Assembly: GCA_019454045.1 (NCBI GenBank)
Contig: SKCR01036767.1
Location: 280,333-344,332 of the forward strand
Origin: Zanthoxylum bungeanum
Lineage: Eukaryota; Streptophyta; Magnoliopsida; Sapindales; Rutaceae
DNA length: 64,000 nucleotides
Direction of reading: 5' to 3'
Made by a program: the position numbers and the translations under genes. The notes below the pieces were generated by a model that did not search any database, had not been told where the DNA came from, and saw nothing but the letters and a program-made list of their open reading frames with translations. Of the stretch, positions 34,913 to 47,247 are shown piece by piece; the first letter of the stretch is position 1; each line of letters begins with the position of its first letter.

Positions 34913-37900
34913 TTAAAGTTTACAAGTTATATAGTTTCTAAGTTCTCTCCGGAGGATCTTCCCAGCAGCGGACTTGGGTATCGATTTTGTAAAAACCACC
35001 TTCCTCACCTTCTTGTATGGAGCAACCTGACAAAAAAGATGAACGGAGATTTGAATCTTTTAATAGTTGGCTCGCCATGAGAAATCACAACGCGTAGCTT
35101 TGATCATGTTCACAGATGCATTATCAAATACATAATAAAACGGGAAATTCCTTTAGTCGGAAAGAACCTGTTGAGCAAGATAGTTGATAACAGCAGCCTC
35201 AGTTAGTGTGCTACCAGGGCACTTGACAACAAACGCCACCGGTATCTCTCCAAGCTCTTTATCCATAGCTCTACGTTACAGAAAACAAAAACTGGATGTA
35301 AGATTTCATGAAAATGAAAAGGAAATTAAAGAAAATCAATTTCGGGGAATTTGGATAGCTAGAGGCCAACTCCCAGCCAGCACTGGTGTAAATATGAATA
35401 CTTGTTATTTTCTGACAATTTAGGTGACTCATCTATACATGATGTATGGTTTCATAAAAATATCTATAATTGAGTTTGGGCAACGACAAAATTCCTGTTA
35501 GTGAAACACAGTAAACTTAGACATGCAATTTCAGTTCATAACAATGCAAGGCTGCTGCCCATTTTTGGTACGACGTCTTTCCTTATCCAGCTAGAGCTTC
35601 AAACAGAGTATGCATTCTGTAACATCTCCATATGGCCTCTGCTCAATAAGAAAATGTAGCATGCATTGATACTGACCCTACTACTGCAACATCAAGTATC
35701 TCAGGATGGCAAATCAGCACGGATTCTAGATCGGCAGGAGCAATCTGGAGACAGGTCACAATGTCAAGCATAAATACATGAGTTCAAATGCCACCTCAAA
35801 ATTAAGTTCATAAAATAGGCATAGCACATACTTCACTCTTAATTATTTACATTTTTCCAGACAAATAATTTGTGAAGAATTAGATTCCATGGATATAAAT
35901 ATTATACCTGATAGCCATTGTATTTGATAACCTCCTTTAAGCGGTCAACTATATACAGGTACCCGTCTTCATCAAAATAAGCAATGTCTCCAGTATGCAG
36001 CCAACCTTCCTCATCAATAGTTGACATAGTTGCCTCTATATTATTAATGTATTCTGAAAAGTTGACGGCAAACTTATCAAATTTCCACTTCCATTGGGGA
36101 ATAAGAAGACAACCAAGATTTCAGCCGCAAGAAGACATAACATAAACCAGCAATAATATTTATTAAAATGTGTGAAATTTATGATCTCAGCATATTATAA
36201 AAGGTAATTCACAGAAATTAAAGGCTGAAAAATGAAAGCCTGCATATGATGGATGGGTTCTTTATTGTGCAAAAGCATGTATAAGAATGAAAATCAATCA
36301 AAGAAAACAGAGAAACACAAACTAGTCAAAAAATTAGTCACGGTAATTGGATGAAATTTGATCTTGGTATATGAAAATAAGCTTAAACTCTTAAGCTAGC
36401 TTTTGGGTTGAGAATTGGTAAGGTTGTCAGAAAAGATATGATCGGAGCTATCTAAGACAAAAATCTTAGAAAACCAACAGCAATGATTATTGTAAATAAA
36501 GGTCTAAAAAGATAAGAACAAGCAGGATTGGGCAATTTTATTAAACAACCTATAAGCAGTCCTAAGAAATATTTATCACCTTTCATAGTTCCAGGTCCCC
36601 GAAGCCAAAGCTCACCAGTACAGCCAGGAGGCAAGAAGCAGCCAGTAACACAATCTACCAATTTCGCTTGCACGTTGGGAGACAGAAGTCCGACTGACAA
36701 ATATTTACGGAACTTTTGAGTGTTGAAGCCTCGAGTTCCTACGGCAGTCGACTCAGTCAAGCCATAACCCTGCAAACAAACATAATCAAACCTGAACATC
36801 TCTGAATATTAAGAAACCAGCATGATCAAAGGTAAAAAAAGGAGATAGCAAAGTGAATGGACAATCTCAATGCCTTGTCTATATTGTCAGAGGCACTAAA
36901 TAGTTATTTTAGTAAGTTAGGAAGTTTGGAATTGGTTCATTTTACCTGAATAAAATCAACGTGAGGGAAACCCTCAACAAAGTCCTCAATGATCTTCCTA
37001 CTAGCAGGTGCTGCCCCGCAAGAAACCTGCTTCAAACTCTTCAAGCTATTTCCACAAACTCCCTTTGCTCCTTTTGTCAACGCCACCAATATTGGTGGAA
37101 CAATTGGAAAATGAGTAACTTCATACCTATCAATCACTTTCAACATCTCATCAGCTTCAAATTTCTTCATGACAACAACACTAGCCCCCAACGACAACAA
37201 TCCTAAGGCAAAAAGTGCTAGCCCGTATATATGGAACATTGGCAGAACTGCTAAAAACACAGTCTCGGAACTCAAATAGTCATACTGTGAAGCCTCAAAT
37301 CTCACAAAAAGCTCAATCACGGCAATTAAATTCCCATGGGTTAGCACAGCACCTTTGCTTGCACCCGTGGTACCCGATGAATACAGAATTGCTGCAGTAT
37401 CTTGCTGCCTAATATCTGGCCTACTAACCAAACCACCCTTTCCAGAAATAAGCTTATGAAACACTGAAAATTTAACTTCTTTCAAATCATCAATAACATT
37501 TTCTGGCACAGCAATCACAGGAGCACCCAAAGGCTTTAACTTATCAACATTTTCATATATAGTAAATGCAAATCGTATCTTACACTCACTGACTTGTTTC
37601 TTGATTTCTGCAACACTACATAATGGATTCATAGGAGTAACAATTGCACCCAAGTACAAAAGAGCCAAGAAAATGACAGGAAAGTAAATGGAATTGGGCA
37701 AAAGAAGCAAAACAACGTCACCTTGGGAAATGCCAATGTGGTGATGAAGACCAGAGGCAAAAGATTGAACCAAAGGGAAAAGCTGAAGGTAAGAGATTGA
37801 ATACCCAGATGAGGAATCAATGAGAGCTGTGAGGCCATTGTGTTTGTGAGAGAAAATGAAGGAAACAACATCAAGAAATGGATCGGCGGGAAGGTTTACA

Positions 37901-37998
37901 GGGGGATGCTGGCTGTGATAAATGCCTGTTTCTGGTGAATACCAATGGCAGCGGTGAGAAAGGCTTCTATTTTCTGATGCTTCAGAGGTTTTCTCCAT
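34913..37998 (-). CDS. 4-coumarate:CoA-ligase-like acyl-activating enzyme, peroxisomal (6 exons)
   Basis: ANL-superfamily ligase: it would adenylate a carboxylic acid with ATP and pass it to CoA. Exons (minus strand): 37998-36946, 36769-36580, 36053-35908, 35744-35677, 35270-35168, 35026-34913, joining in frame to 557 aa, normal for 4CL-like proteins. Motifs: the P-loop [11 protein letters not shown] (206-216), LPMFHIYGL (252-260), GYGLTES (352-358), GELWLRG, W-L-H-T-G-D (432-437), VDRLKE (450-455), and the catalytic Lys in [11 protein letters not shown] (K543). The C-terminus is CKL, a PTS1-type signal, pointing to peroxisomes. The substrate is unknown: phenylpropanoids, fatty acids and jasmonate precursors are all used in this clade. 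The ATG at 37998 is preferred over an in-frame codon at 38100, which lies upstream of the TATA box. Oddity: residue 415, normally Gly in MKGY, is Glu. It looks functional. Confidence 0.92.
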
Positions 37999-38073
37999 CT
38001 GGGTGTTTGTGAAAAAACTCAAAACTCTTAAGGATTGATAAGAGTTTGCAATTGCAAGGTTGATGTCATTTAC

Positions 38074-38081
38074 ATATATAA
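38074..38081 (-). promoter_or_regulatory. TATA box of the 4CL-like gene
   Basis: ATTATATATG on the minus strand about 75 bases before the chosen ATG. It implies a 5' UTR of about 45 bases and supports the start at 37998. Confidence 0.6.
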
Positions 38082-38100
38082 TGGAAAGCCAGGCAACCAA

Positions 38101-38877
38101 GTCTAGAGGTTTCGTTTTGAAATTTATACAACGTTAGGGGAACTTTTCCCTTTTTCAATTTAGGAAAAATGACATCTAAACCCCTAATATTTGTTCTAAT
38201 ATACATAAAGACCTTATGTTTTTAAAAGTAGTCATACTGTCTCTTTTTCAACAATAAAAAACGGGGCGCCCTAACAGATCGTTTTCATCATCATCATCAT
38301 TATTTGGATCGAAACCTGAACTATGCCAAATTTTTCATAATTTTTTGTCACACGTATTTTAATCACGGTACACTGTTATAATATAGTTACATATGAATTA
38401 TCATTCGATAATTATCTATCATAATTTTATATAAAAAAAATCATAACAAAGTGTATACATCAAGATTTGTCGGGACCTAGTTGGATCAAACCCTAACAAA
38501 GTATCTTTTTAATATACTGATTGTTAACGGTTGTTTTTCGTTTTAAGGGCAAAATAAAGAATTTATCTCTCGAATAAACCTCATCCAATTGTGAATTTGT
38601 TTGGTTAGTGGGAATCACAAAAATTTGGCAAAAGACAAACAATCACAAAGATAATGATTTACGTGGTTCGGCGGAGAGTGACTCCAACCTACGTCCACAG
38701 AAGAAAGGGAAATGATTTTATTAGCCTCGGAGTAAATACCGACCCGAGCCGATAAAATGAGAATTATAAAAGATACAATAAAAATAACTCATCTGATAAT
38801 GATTGCCCGATCTACTTCTCACAACATTATTTTGACTCATTTTATCTTTCTATCATTAATTTCTCTTAATACTTTTA
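38101..38877. other. Upstream region of the 4CL-like gene, no gene
   Basis: AT-rich. A stretch at about 38600-38760 containing ACGTGGTTCGGC and CCTACGTCCACAG is typical of plant LTR sequence and may be a fragment. No coding region recognised. Confidence 0.5.
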
Positions 38878-41800
38878 CTCTCAAATTATAATTTTCTATT
38901 TTGCAAGTTTTTTAGATCAAAGAACCAACTACTTCTACAATGACTTCAACCCAATTTTATAGGTTATCAAATCACATTTTCAACCGACGCTAACGTCACC
39001 ATACATCTCTTAATCATCATTACTCCCCTCATACTTTGCGCCCACCGCCCCTCCTGACCACAATCAGGCCAACTGTTCTACCACTGCACCGGCCTATGAC
39101 GGCCTACGGCAGCCTATGACGGCTGATAAGACTCACGACTTCATGTGAGCCATTGCTTTAAAATTTTCACCATTAACCTTCTAGATGCACTTCTTTTTAT
39201 GTAGGGCATTCATCATACTGCTCTAACCTGATCTGGTATAACTATGCTAAGTCTCCTCGGGTTGGGGTACACAAAGCGCATGGTGTTAGAATTGGTGTTC
39301 GGTGCTCCAATTTTGATGTATTTATTGTAAATATGTTACACTTTTATGGTAAATAAGTAAATAGTCTATAGAATGAGTTGTTATAATGTAGTTGCAAAAG
39401 CGTCGCAACGGACATTGAGAAACATTACAACTTGATTCATTCTTAAAATAGTTCATAGTTAAGGTTTACATACATGGTCAGTTAGTAAACCTATGAGACT
39501 GATACATGTCATATATTGGAATAGTTCCAATGGCTCATCTTAGTTAACCATGAGTCTTAGAGAGACCCATATAGATATGTAGGTATTTATTGGATAAATA
39601 CTGAACGACTCACTTGAACATTCCTAATAGATGGTACACCAACGTCAAAAGGAATCTTCTCGAGTCGAGTAACATATTAGCTCTTTGGACTTGAGATACT
39701 ATTGTGGATATGTAGGATATCCTCCGCACTTTGATGGCAGACACTTCAACGATCTTTTGAGATCAGACCTCTGTCTGTTCATTGAGTATGAACAGATACT
39801 TACGATATATTGTGATGTATCCAGAGAGGATCTGACAGTCCCTTATACGAGATTTAGGTATCCAATCAATGATTCTTTAAAATCTTGTGCTGAGGTATAT
39901 TACGGAAACGAGTTTCGAGTATTTATTTGGAGAATCACGATTATGTCGCGACATATTAGAATTGTTCATAACGGAGATTTGACGTTATTTTATATCTTTG
40001 GAATAATTCGGGTAGCCTATGACAGAAGGATTAAATATATACAATTATATCAACTTGTATGATTCAACTTATGTATCTGGTCGTCGTAATTTATGAGTGG
40101 ATAAATTACAGATATGGAAATGGTTTTTGTGACAGATAAACTTGAACTTAGAGAGTTCCACAATATAAAGTGTACTCATTGAGCACTTAGGCAATTAATT
40201 ATGGATAATTCAGATTATTCATAATTTACACATGCGCGTAAAATTTAATGTGTATTTCTATACGATACATAATTTAATTAGATATATATATTTTTTGAAA
40301 TCGTTGAAAACCCCACCGCCAAACCACCAATTCCGGGTTTAAACGGAGCATGTAAAACCTCTGGTTGTCCCATACTTTTACAATAAATGCACTCCCTGTA
40401 TTCGAACTCAAGACCTCAATATGAGATCCTAAGCCCTATACCACCAAGTCACGCCCCTTGGGGACTTTAATTAGATACACATTAATGGAAAAATGGGAAT
40501 TAGAATTTGCCACTTGTCATTGTTATGATTAATTAAATTAATTAAAATTTAATTGATTATTAATTATAATAAAGAAGACATTTTTGAAATTTTTTTCCAT
40601 AACCTTATTTTGTCATTTAGTGAATGAAAATTCAAATTAAATTTATTGTTAATTAAAATTTGAGTTTCTATATGAAAGAATATTCTTGGGATATTTTTCA
40701 TCACTTGGCCAATTGTGATTGGCTAAACTATAGAGTTTTGACACTTGAATTCCACTAACTTGAAAATAAATAAATTAAATATATTTTAATTAGATTAATA
40801 CGTGTTTAATTTTGGACCAAGTTTTGAACTTGGTAAATGACCAAAAACTCCCCAAATTTTCGGCCAAGTGAATAAAAAATGGAAAATGTGTTTTCATTTT
40901 TTGGTTAGCCATTTTCTCAAATAGTTGAGGGCAAAAAGAAAAAGTCAGGGTTAATTAAAATGGAAGAACACCAAAAAGAGAAGAATTCAAAAAACTTGAA
41001 GCAAAAATTAAAAGCTTAATTTGATTGAGGTAAAGTTCTTATTTATTATTTTGGAAATTATTTTTTAAGCATGTCTATATATATTACATGTTTCAAGTAT
41101 ATTATTAGATAATATATTTGCTCCCAAATTTTTGGTGTTGTTGGATTTTGATAATGACATTTGTTTTCTTTGATTAAGCATGTGTTATTTTGAATTAGTT
41201 ATTGAATTAGATTCAAAATGTGATATTTCCATTCTAGAGTGTTGTAGCCGCTCATATGATGCCTAGAATTGTTATTGAGACTTCATTTCTGGTGACTTTA
41301 AAATAGTGTAGATTAATTTGATGAGAAATTGAAATTTTGCATGAAAAATGATTAATTTTAAATTTTGGATCAGACCTGAAAAAACAGAATTTCAGGTGAG
41401 TAAAATATGATGTCTGGATGTGTATTGGGTATTGAATAAATACTGAAAAAAATTCCGAGTCGAAAATTCGCGAAAACGATAAAATTACGCAAGAAACTGG
41501 CTTACCGTGTGAGAGATATCTAAGCATTGAATTGTTCATTGTTTGGACAACCCAGTGGCTGACCGGTTACTGCCCAAGTGACTGGGTCGACCCGGCTCGA
41601 TAGTCGGTTGATCTGTTTGACCGATTATCCGTTTTTCATAGTATTTATTCGGAAAAATTTTCATAAAATCTTTGCCGCATTTTTGCGATTGGTTTATGTT
41701 GTTAAGTTGTTAACAAATAATATGGTTAGGTGAAATACGATCTAATTAGAGGTATTAGATATCGGCTAATTTGTTCAGAAAATGTTAAAATATTTTAAAA

Positions 41801-43094
41801 TCATTTTTGCCTAAGACCGCATTTCCTCCACCAAAACGCCAACACATAGAACATCATAAATCCATTCTTCTAAGTGGTCGGGTCAGGATAGTCAATACTT
41901 TATCCTCCGAAACTTCCCTCAGTGAGAACACCCCACTGCCTATCATGGTTGAGTCCTTCTCTCATTCTTCCTCTTGCTTTCAAGCCCTTGGACGTATTTA
42001 ACTATCTTGGTCGGATAATGCAACAAAAGCTCGGGTCCTCAAGACTAGATCCTCCTCAGAATGAGTGCTGTAAAAAACCATCATCAACACAGATAAATAT
42101 AAGCATATATTTTTTCGAACTTGAGTAATGTGTTATCTCACAGTTGTTTAATGAAATTCATATTATTTTTACTATATTTGTATAACATATTATTTAAAAA
42201 TCATATTTATCAAACTTTATTCTGTAATTGGAGTTTCCATTTTACAACAAAGTAAGCCTATAAGCCAACACCACATTACCAAAGGGAGCCTTAAAAGTTA
42301 AAAGATTACTTATGGATTAGGGGGTTCCAGTACAAAATGTATTGAAATCTGCTCCAGATAAAATCTGGACTGTTGGATTTTGATCCAACAGCCTAGATTT
42401 GGAGGGAGAAAAAAAATCTCTCTCTGATTTTTTTAAATCTTGAAATCTGGGTTGTTGGATCAAAATCCAACAGCTCAGATTTAACGTGAGATGGCTCAGT
42501 ACTGGAACCCCTAATCCTGTTACTTATTGGGCTTTAGTATATTACTTATAAATATCCAAACGATGTGGTATAATTATATAAATATTTTCTTAATGTTAGG
42601 GGTAGGTAAGTTCAAATATATTTTAATCTCTTACGTTCTCATTACTCGAATCCAAATAAGGGTCGGTTTTAAGTCTAGACAATATAGGTGGTCGTATATA
42701 GATCCAAAATTTTAGTAAGCCTATGTTTTTTAGACATCTTCATAATAATATTTAAATAAATAATTATCTTAAAATTTTAAGTTATGTATTGTATTGTAAA
42801 AATACTTTAATTAGATTTAGAATCGAAAAACATATAAACTATAAAATATGCATCTGAACGTAACAAGACCTCATAAATTTTTTTTTTTTACCTAAAGCCT
42901 CAAACATCCTTAATCCGCCACTGATCCATATCTATATTAATAGGCTTAAAAATCAATTCGACTATCCCTTGAGGGCGTATAATTATATAAACATATATTT
43001 TATATAAATCATAATTTACCAAACGTTATAAATTTAAAACTTGTCTTATTGTAACGTGAGGGTAGTAGTTAATATAAACTACTACTACAAATTT
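38878..43094. repeat. Tandem duplication, copy 1 (split by a solo LTR)
   Basis: The segments 38878-39283, 41845-42125 and 42230-43094 together match 43095-45365 in the same order. Shared landmarks are AGATCAAAGAACCAACTACT, the TATGACGGCC cluster, CACTGCCTATCATGG, GTAAAAAACCA, AAGGGAGCCTTAAA and TATAAACTACTACTACAAAT. Copy 1 is interrupted by the insertion at 39284-41844. The short frames in it also occur in copy 2 and are not genes. Confidence 0.85.
39284..41844 (+). mobile_element. 2.6-kb solo LTR, second member of the 15379-17998 family
   Basis: It starts TGTTAGAATTGGTG and ends GCCAACA, so it has TG..CA ends. It is flanked by CATGG (39279-39283) and CATAG (41845-41849), a 5-bp target duplication with one change. 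Copy 2 of the duplication near 43490-43505 gives the empty site (AAGCACATGAAACATCCC). It shares at least 350 bp with the minus strand of 15379-17998. The frame 39685-40062 corresponds to 17188-17478 there. No gag, pol or primer site. Confidence 0.8.
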
Positions 43095-43804
43095 TCTCAA
43101 ATTACAATCTTCTCTTTCGCATGTTTTTTAGATCAAAGAACCAACTACTTCAACAATGACTTCAATCCATTTTTATAGGTTATCAAATCACCTTTTCAGC
43201 CGACCCTAACGTTACCATACAACACTTAGTCATCTTTATTCCCCTTATACTCTGCACCCACCGCCCCTTCTGACCACAATCAGACCAGCTGCTCTGCCAC
43301 TGCATCGACTTATGACGACCTGCGACAGCCTATAGCGGCTGATAAGACAAACGACTTCATGTGAGTCGTTACTTTAATATTTTCATCATTATCCTTCTAG
43401 ATGCACTATTTTTAAATAGGGAATATATCATGCTGCTCTAATCTGGTCGGGTATAACTATGTCAAGTCTCATAGGGTCGGGGTACACAAAGCACATGAAA
43501 CATCCCAAATCTATTCTTCTAAGTGGTTGGGTTGGGATAGCCGTTACTTTATCCCCCGAAACTTCTCCCTCTGTGAGAACACTCCACTGCCTATCATGGT
43601 CGGGTCCCTCTCTCATTCTTCCTCTTGCTTTCAGGCCCTTAGGCGTATTTAACCATCTTGGTCGGATAGTGCAACAAAAGCTCGGATCCTCAGGACTAGA
43701 CCTTCCCTAGAGTGAGTGCTGTAAAAAACCACCATCAACACAGATTATAAGCCATTACCACATTACCGAATGGAGCCTTAAAAGTTAAAAGGTTACTTAT
43801 GCAT

Positions 43805-44548
43805 TCGGGAACCATTCGGGATGACAGAAAAGCCTGGGCTCGGTCCGACCCGCGTGGGTTCAAAAAATCCCAGGCCATGTATTTAATTATGAGGCCTGAT
43901 TCGGGCTCGGGTTCGAGCCGGGCTCAACATAATAAGTCCGCGCCCGGCCCGACCCGGGCTTTAAAAAAAATATATATAATAAATTATATATATATTAACT
44001 AATTTTTGCCCGTGCCGTAGGCACGGTGTTACAATATTTGGCCCGTGCCTACGGCACGATGTTACAGTATTTGCTCGTGCCTACGGCACAGTGTTACAGA
44101 ATTAAATAATATTATTTTTTAATTAAATGATGTCCATGCCTACGGCACAGTGTTACAGTATTTGCCCGTGCCTACGGCACGGTATTACAGAATTAAATGA
44201 TTTTATTTTAACTTTCTATTTTTTAATTTGAAATTTTTTGACCATTTCCATCAATCAATTCACTCTCTTTCCTCCAATTACCAATGAAATGATCTGGGCC
44301 ATCAATTAAGCCACATAAAGAGAGCCGTTTGATACACTCTCTTTCCTCCAACACCATTCTCCTTTATTATATAGATATATAAAAAATAAATTATATATAT
44401 ATATATATTAATATTATTTTTTATTATTAAAAAACATAACCGGATAAAGCTCGGAATCGAGCCCGAACTCGGACTAAAATTTTAATGGCCAGGCTCGAGC
44501 CAGACTTATCAAAGCCCGAGCCCGGCCCGACCCATTGCAATCCATAGG
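43805..44548. mobile_element. GC-ended MITE-like insert, perhaps hAT-related
   Basis: The ends are rich in GGGCTCGGGTTCGAGCC on the left and its inverse (GAGCCCGGCCCGACCC) on the right, a pattern seen in non-autonomous hAT elements. The interior is AT-rich and holds the palindromic minisatellite. The exact ends and target duplication could not be fixed because the flanking 50 bases are duplicated. Confidence 0.55.
44006..44192. repeat. Palindromic minisatellite with GTGCCTACGGCAC core
   Basis: The core CGTGCCTACGGCACG, an inverted repeat around TAC, or a close variant of it, occurs five times. Most copies are followed by GTGTTACA and TATTTG or GAATTAAAT. The spacing is about 35 bases for the first three copies and wider for the last two. 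Confidence 0.85.
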
Positions 44549-45365
44549 AACCACATTACCAAAGGGAGCCTTAAAGGTTAAAAGGTTACTTATGGATTCA
44601 GGGATTTCAGTACAAAATGTATTGGAGCCCGCTCCAGATAAAATCTGGATTGTTGGATTTGGATTTAACCGCCTAAATTTGGAGTGAAAAAAATTTCTCT
44701 CTTCGATTTTGTTTAAATCTTGAAATATGGATCGTCGGATCAGATTTAACATGAGGGGGCTCCAGTACTAGAACCCCTAATCCCGTTACTTATCAGGCTT
44801 TTTAGTATATTAATTATAAATATCCAACTGATGTGGTATAATTATATAAATATTTTTTTAAATGTGAGAGGTAGGTAAGTTCAAATATTTTTTAACCCCT
44901 TATCCTTTTAATACTCGAATTCAAATCAGGGTCGATTCTAAGCCTAAGACAATATATTCGGTCATCTAGAGCCACAAATTTTAGTAAGGCTCTATTTTTA
45001 GACATCTTTCTAATAATATTTAAATAAATAATTATCTTAAAATTTTAATTTTTTAAGTTATGTATTGTATTGTAAAAAGGCCTTAATTAGATTTAGAATC
45101 GAAAAACATATAAACTATAAAATATGCATCTGAACGTAATAAGACATCATAAATTTTTTTCCCTAAAACCCCAAACGTCATTAAGTCGCCGTTGATCCAG
45201 ATCTATATTAAGACACTTAAAAATCAACTCGGCTATCCATTGAGGGCATATAATTATATAAACATATATTTTATATAAATCATAATTGACCAAACTTTAT
45301 AAATTTAAAACTTGTCTTATTGTAACGTGAGGGTACTAGTTAATATAAACTACTACTACAAATAG

Positions 45366-46514
45366 TCAAATAGACCTCTCCATTTTCAAAAATAGATTTT
45401 CGTGTTGGGCTCTTGTCCAATTTCTGATTACAATTTAGTAGAGTTGTATTGTAATATTTAAATATTAATAGTAGAAATAAACGAATACAATTGGTGCTCT
45501 CTCTTCATTTTCAAGATTGTGGATAAGAGTTCAAATTACAAAAAAAATCCATATGCTAATATTTGGAATTTGGGAATTGGGATCTAGCTAAGATCAGGAT
45601 TAAAGAAGATAAAATTACAATGTATCAGGCATTTCTATTATAATCATATTCCCAATACCCTAAAATAGAAGAGTGGAAAAAAAAAAGATAAGATATATAC
45701 TTGACTGTTATGAAATTTTTTTCTTTTGTTTTTGTTTTACTTTTATTATAAAGTATATTTAACTCGTGGGTGAGGTTATTTATATCCTAAAAAAAGATAT
45801 TATTAACTATTATTTGTTCAAGCTAGAAACCCACTTAAGAAGTTCTCTCAAAGTTAAAAATTGAAATTTGGAAGAAGTGTTTAGTTATATATATATATAT
45901 ATATTTTTTATATATAATCTTTTGTTATGTTGACGTATGCATTAATAGTAATGAGATGTTAAGAATTAATTACATATAAATTTTTATTCTGTAATTATCA
46001 ATTATGATTTATAATAAGTTAAGCATAAAAATTAGCTCAGCACTGGATTTAAATTCTAAAGATTGACGCATACATTTGCTCACATTCAAGCGACAATGGC
46101 AAACTACTTAATAAAAAAAAATAAAAAATTGAATCATATGCTATGTTTGTTTTAAACGTAAAAAATTAATCAATGAAATAGCACACACCAATAAGTGGAC
46201 TTAACTAATCTTCTTACCTAGAAATCTAACTCATAATTAATAAAAATAAGTTGGCCTAAAATTAATTGCATTATGGAAAAATAGGAAAGGAAAGGACAGA
46301 ATATGAGAAGAAAAAAGATGGTTCATGTAAGCCTCCTTTAGAACTTAAAAAATTAGCAACAGAATAAAAAAATAATAATAATGCTTATAACTAGAGCTGT
46401 CTTTTTCCTCTTGGTTAGAGTCTTAAAATTTTGTCAGAAATTAGGATCTTAATTTTTTTTTTAAATTAATTTTGAAGTATATTATTATTTATCGATAAAA
46501 ACTCCTTAAGAACG
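45366..46514. other. AT-rich intergenic DNA
   Basis: No gene, repeat family or transposon end recognised apart from an AT microsatellite at about 45885-45903. Confidence 0.6.
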
Positions 46515-47236
46515 TGTCCTTAGAATGGGCCCAAACAAGTGATACAAGCCTACTAGCGTAAGAAGCTCAATAGAAAGAAAGTTCACCTCGCGAAACTCAG
46601 TGCCAACCTAAGCTCGCGTGCCATGGGAAGCCACCCACGACCTCTCTAAGATCGCCCAAAATATGATCCGCCCCTATCTACGAGCTCGTGTCATCTTATG
46701 AGGAAGCTCGCTTGACTCATGCCCTACGACTTGGAGACCATCGGCAACATATTCTCAAGAACCCAAGACTGCTACTCACAGCTTGTTGTGAAGTGACTTA
46801 AAGGCCGCATGGAGCTCAGAACACCCCCAAATGGTCAAGAATCCAATTAAAGGAAGAATATCACCACAAGTCAACTGCATTACCGAGAATCTCTCCCTCC
46901 AATTTAAGATAGTAAAGATCCATGAAAATTAGGGGTAAATATGATAATACTATCCATAATTTATCTCTCATTAATGGTCATCTTATTTTGAAATTGTAAC
47001 TCCCCTCCAATTTGTAACGCCATCCCAATACTATAAATAGAAGAGTGAAACCACTGTAACGAGATATATGGAAAAAATAGTATCAAAACTCTATCAAAAT
47101 TGAGAGAGAATAATGAGCATTAAATAAAAGTGATTCGTGGACGTAGGCCTTTGTTTTAGTTGATCCACGTTAAAAATTATATTATTTTATTTTACTTTGT
47201 CGGAATTCGGTGTTGAACAGTTTTCACCCTGAACAT
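46515..47236 (+). repeat. Probable 5' LTR of a decayed Ty3/gypsy element
   Basis: The block starts about TGTCCTTAG and ends CCCTGAACA. It has an ACTATAAATAGAAG promoter motif near 47030-47043, followed by TTTGGCATTAGAATGAGGG, which looks like a mutated primer-binding site. No second LTR was found, so the left edge is approximate. Confidence 0.55.
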
Positions 47237-47247
47237 TTGGCATTAGA

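Larger units (their letters stand above)
43095..45365. repeat. Tandem duplication, copy 2 (split by a MITE-like insert)
   Basis: Counterpart of 38878-43094. It begins directly where copy 1 ends, at TTTCTCAAATTAC. It is interrupted at about 43805-44548; around the insert a 50-base stretch (CCACATTACC ... TTACTTATG) is present on both sides. Confidence 0.85.

Noticed and set aside
36528..37412. + strand frames opposite the 4CL-like gene
   Set aside because: Shadow frames of exons 1 and 2; no start context or family resemblance.
37999..38100. Longer N-terminus of the 4CL-like enzyme
   Set aside because: The upstream in-frame start lies before the TATA box at 38074-38081, and the added residues do not resemble the family.
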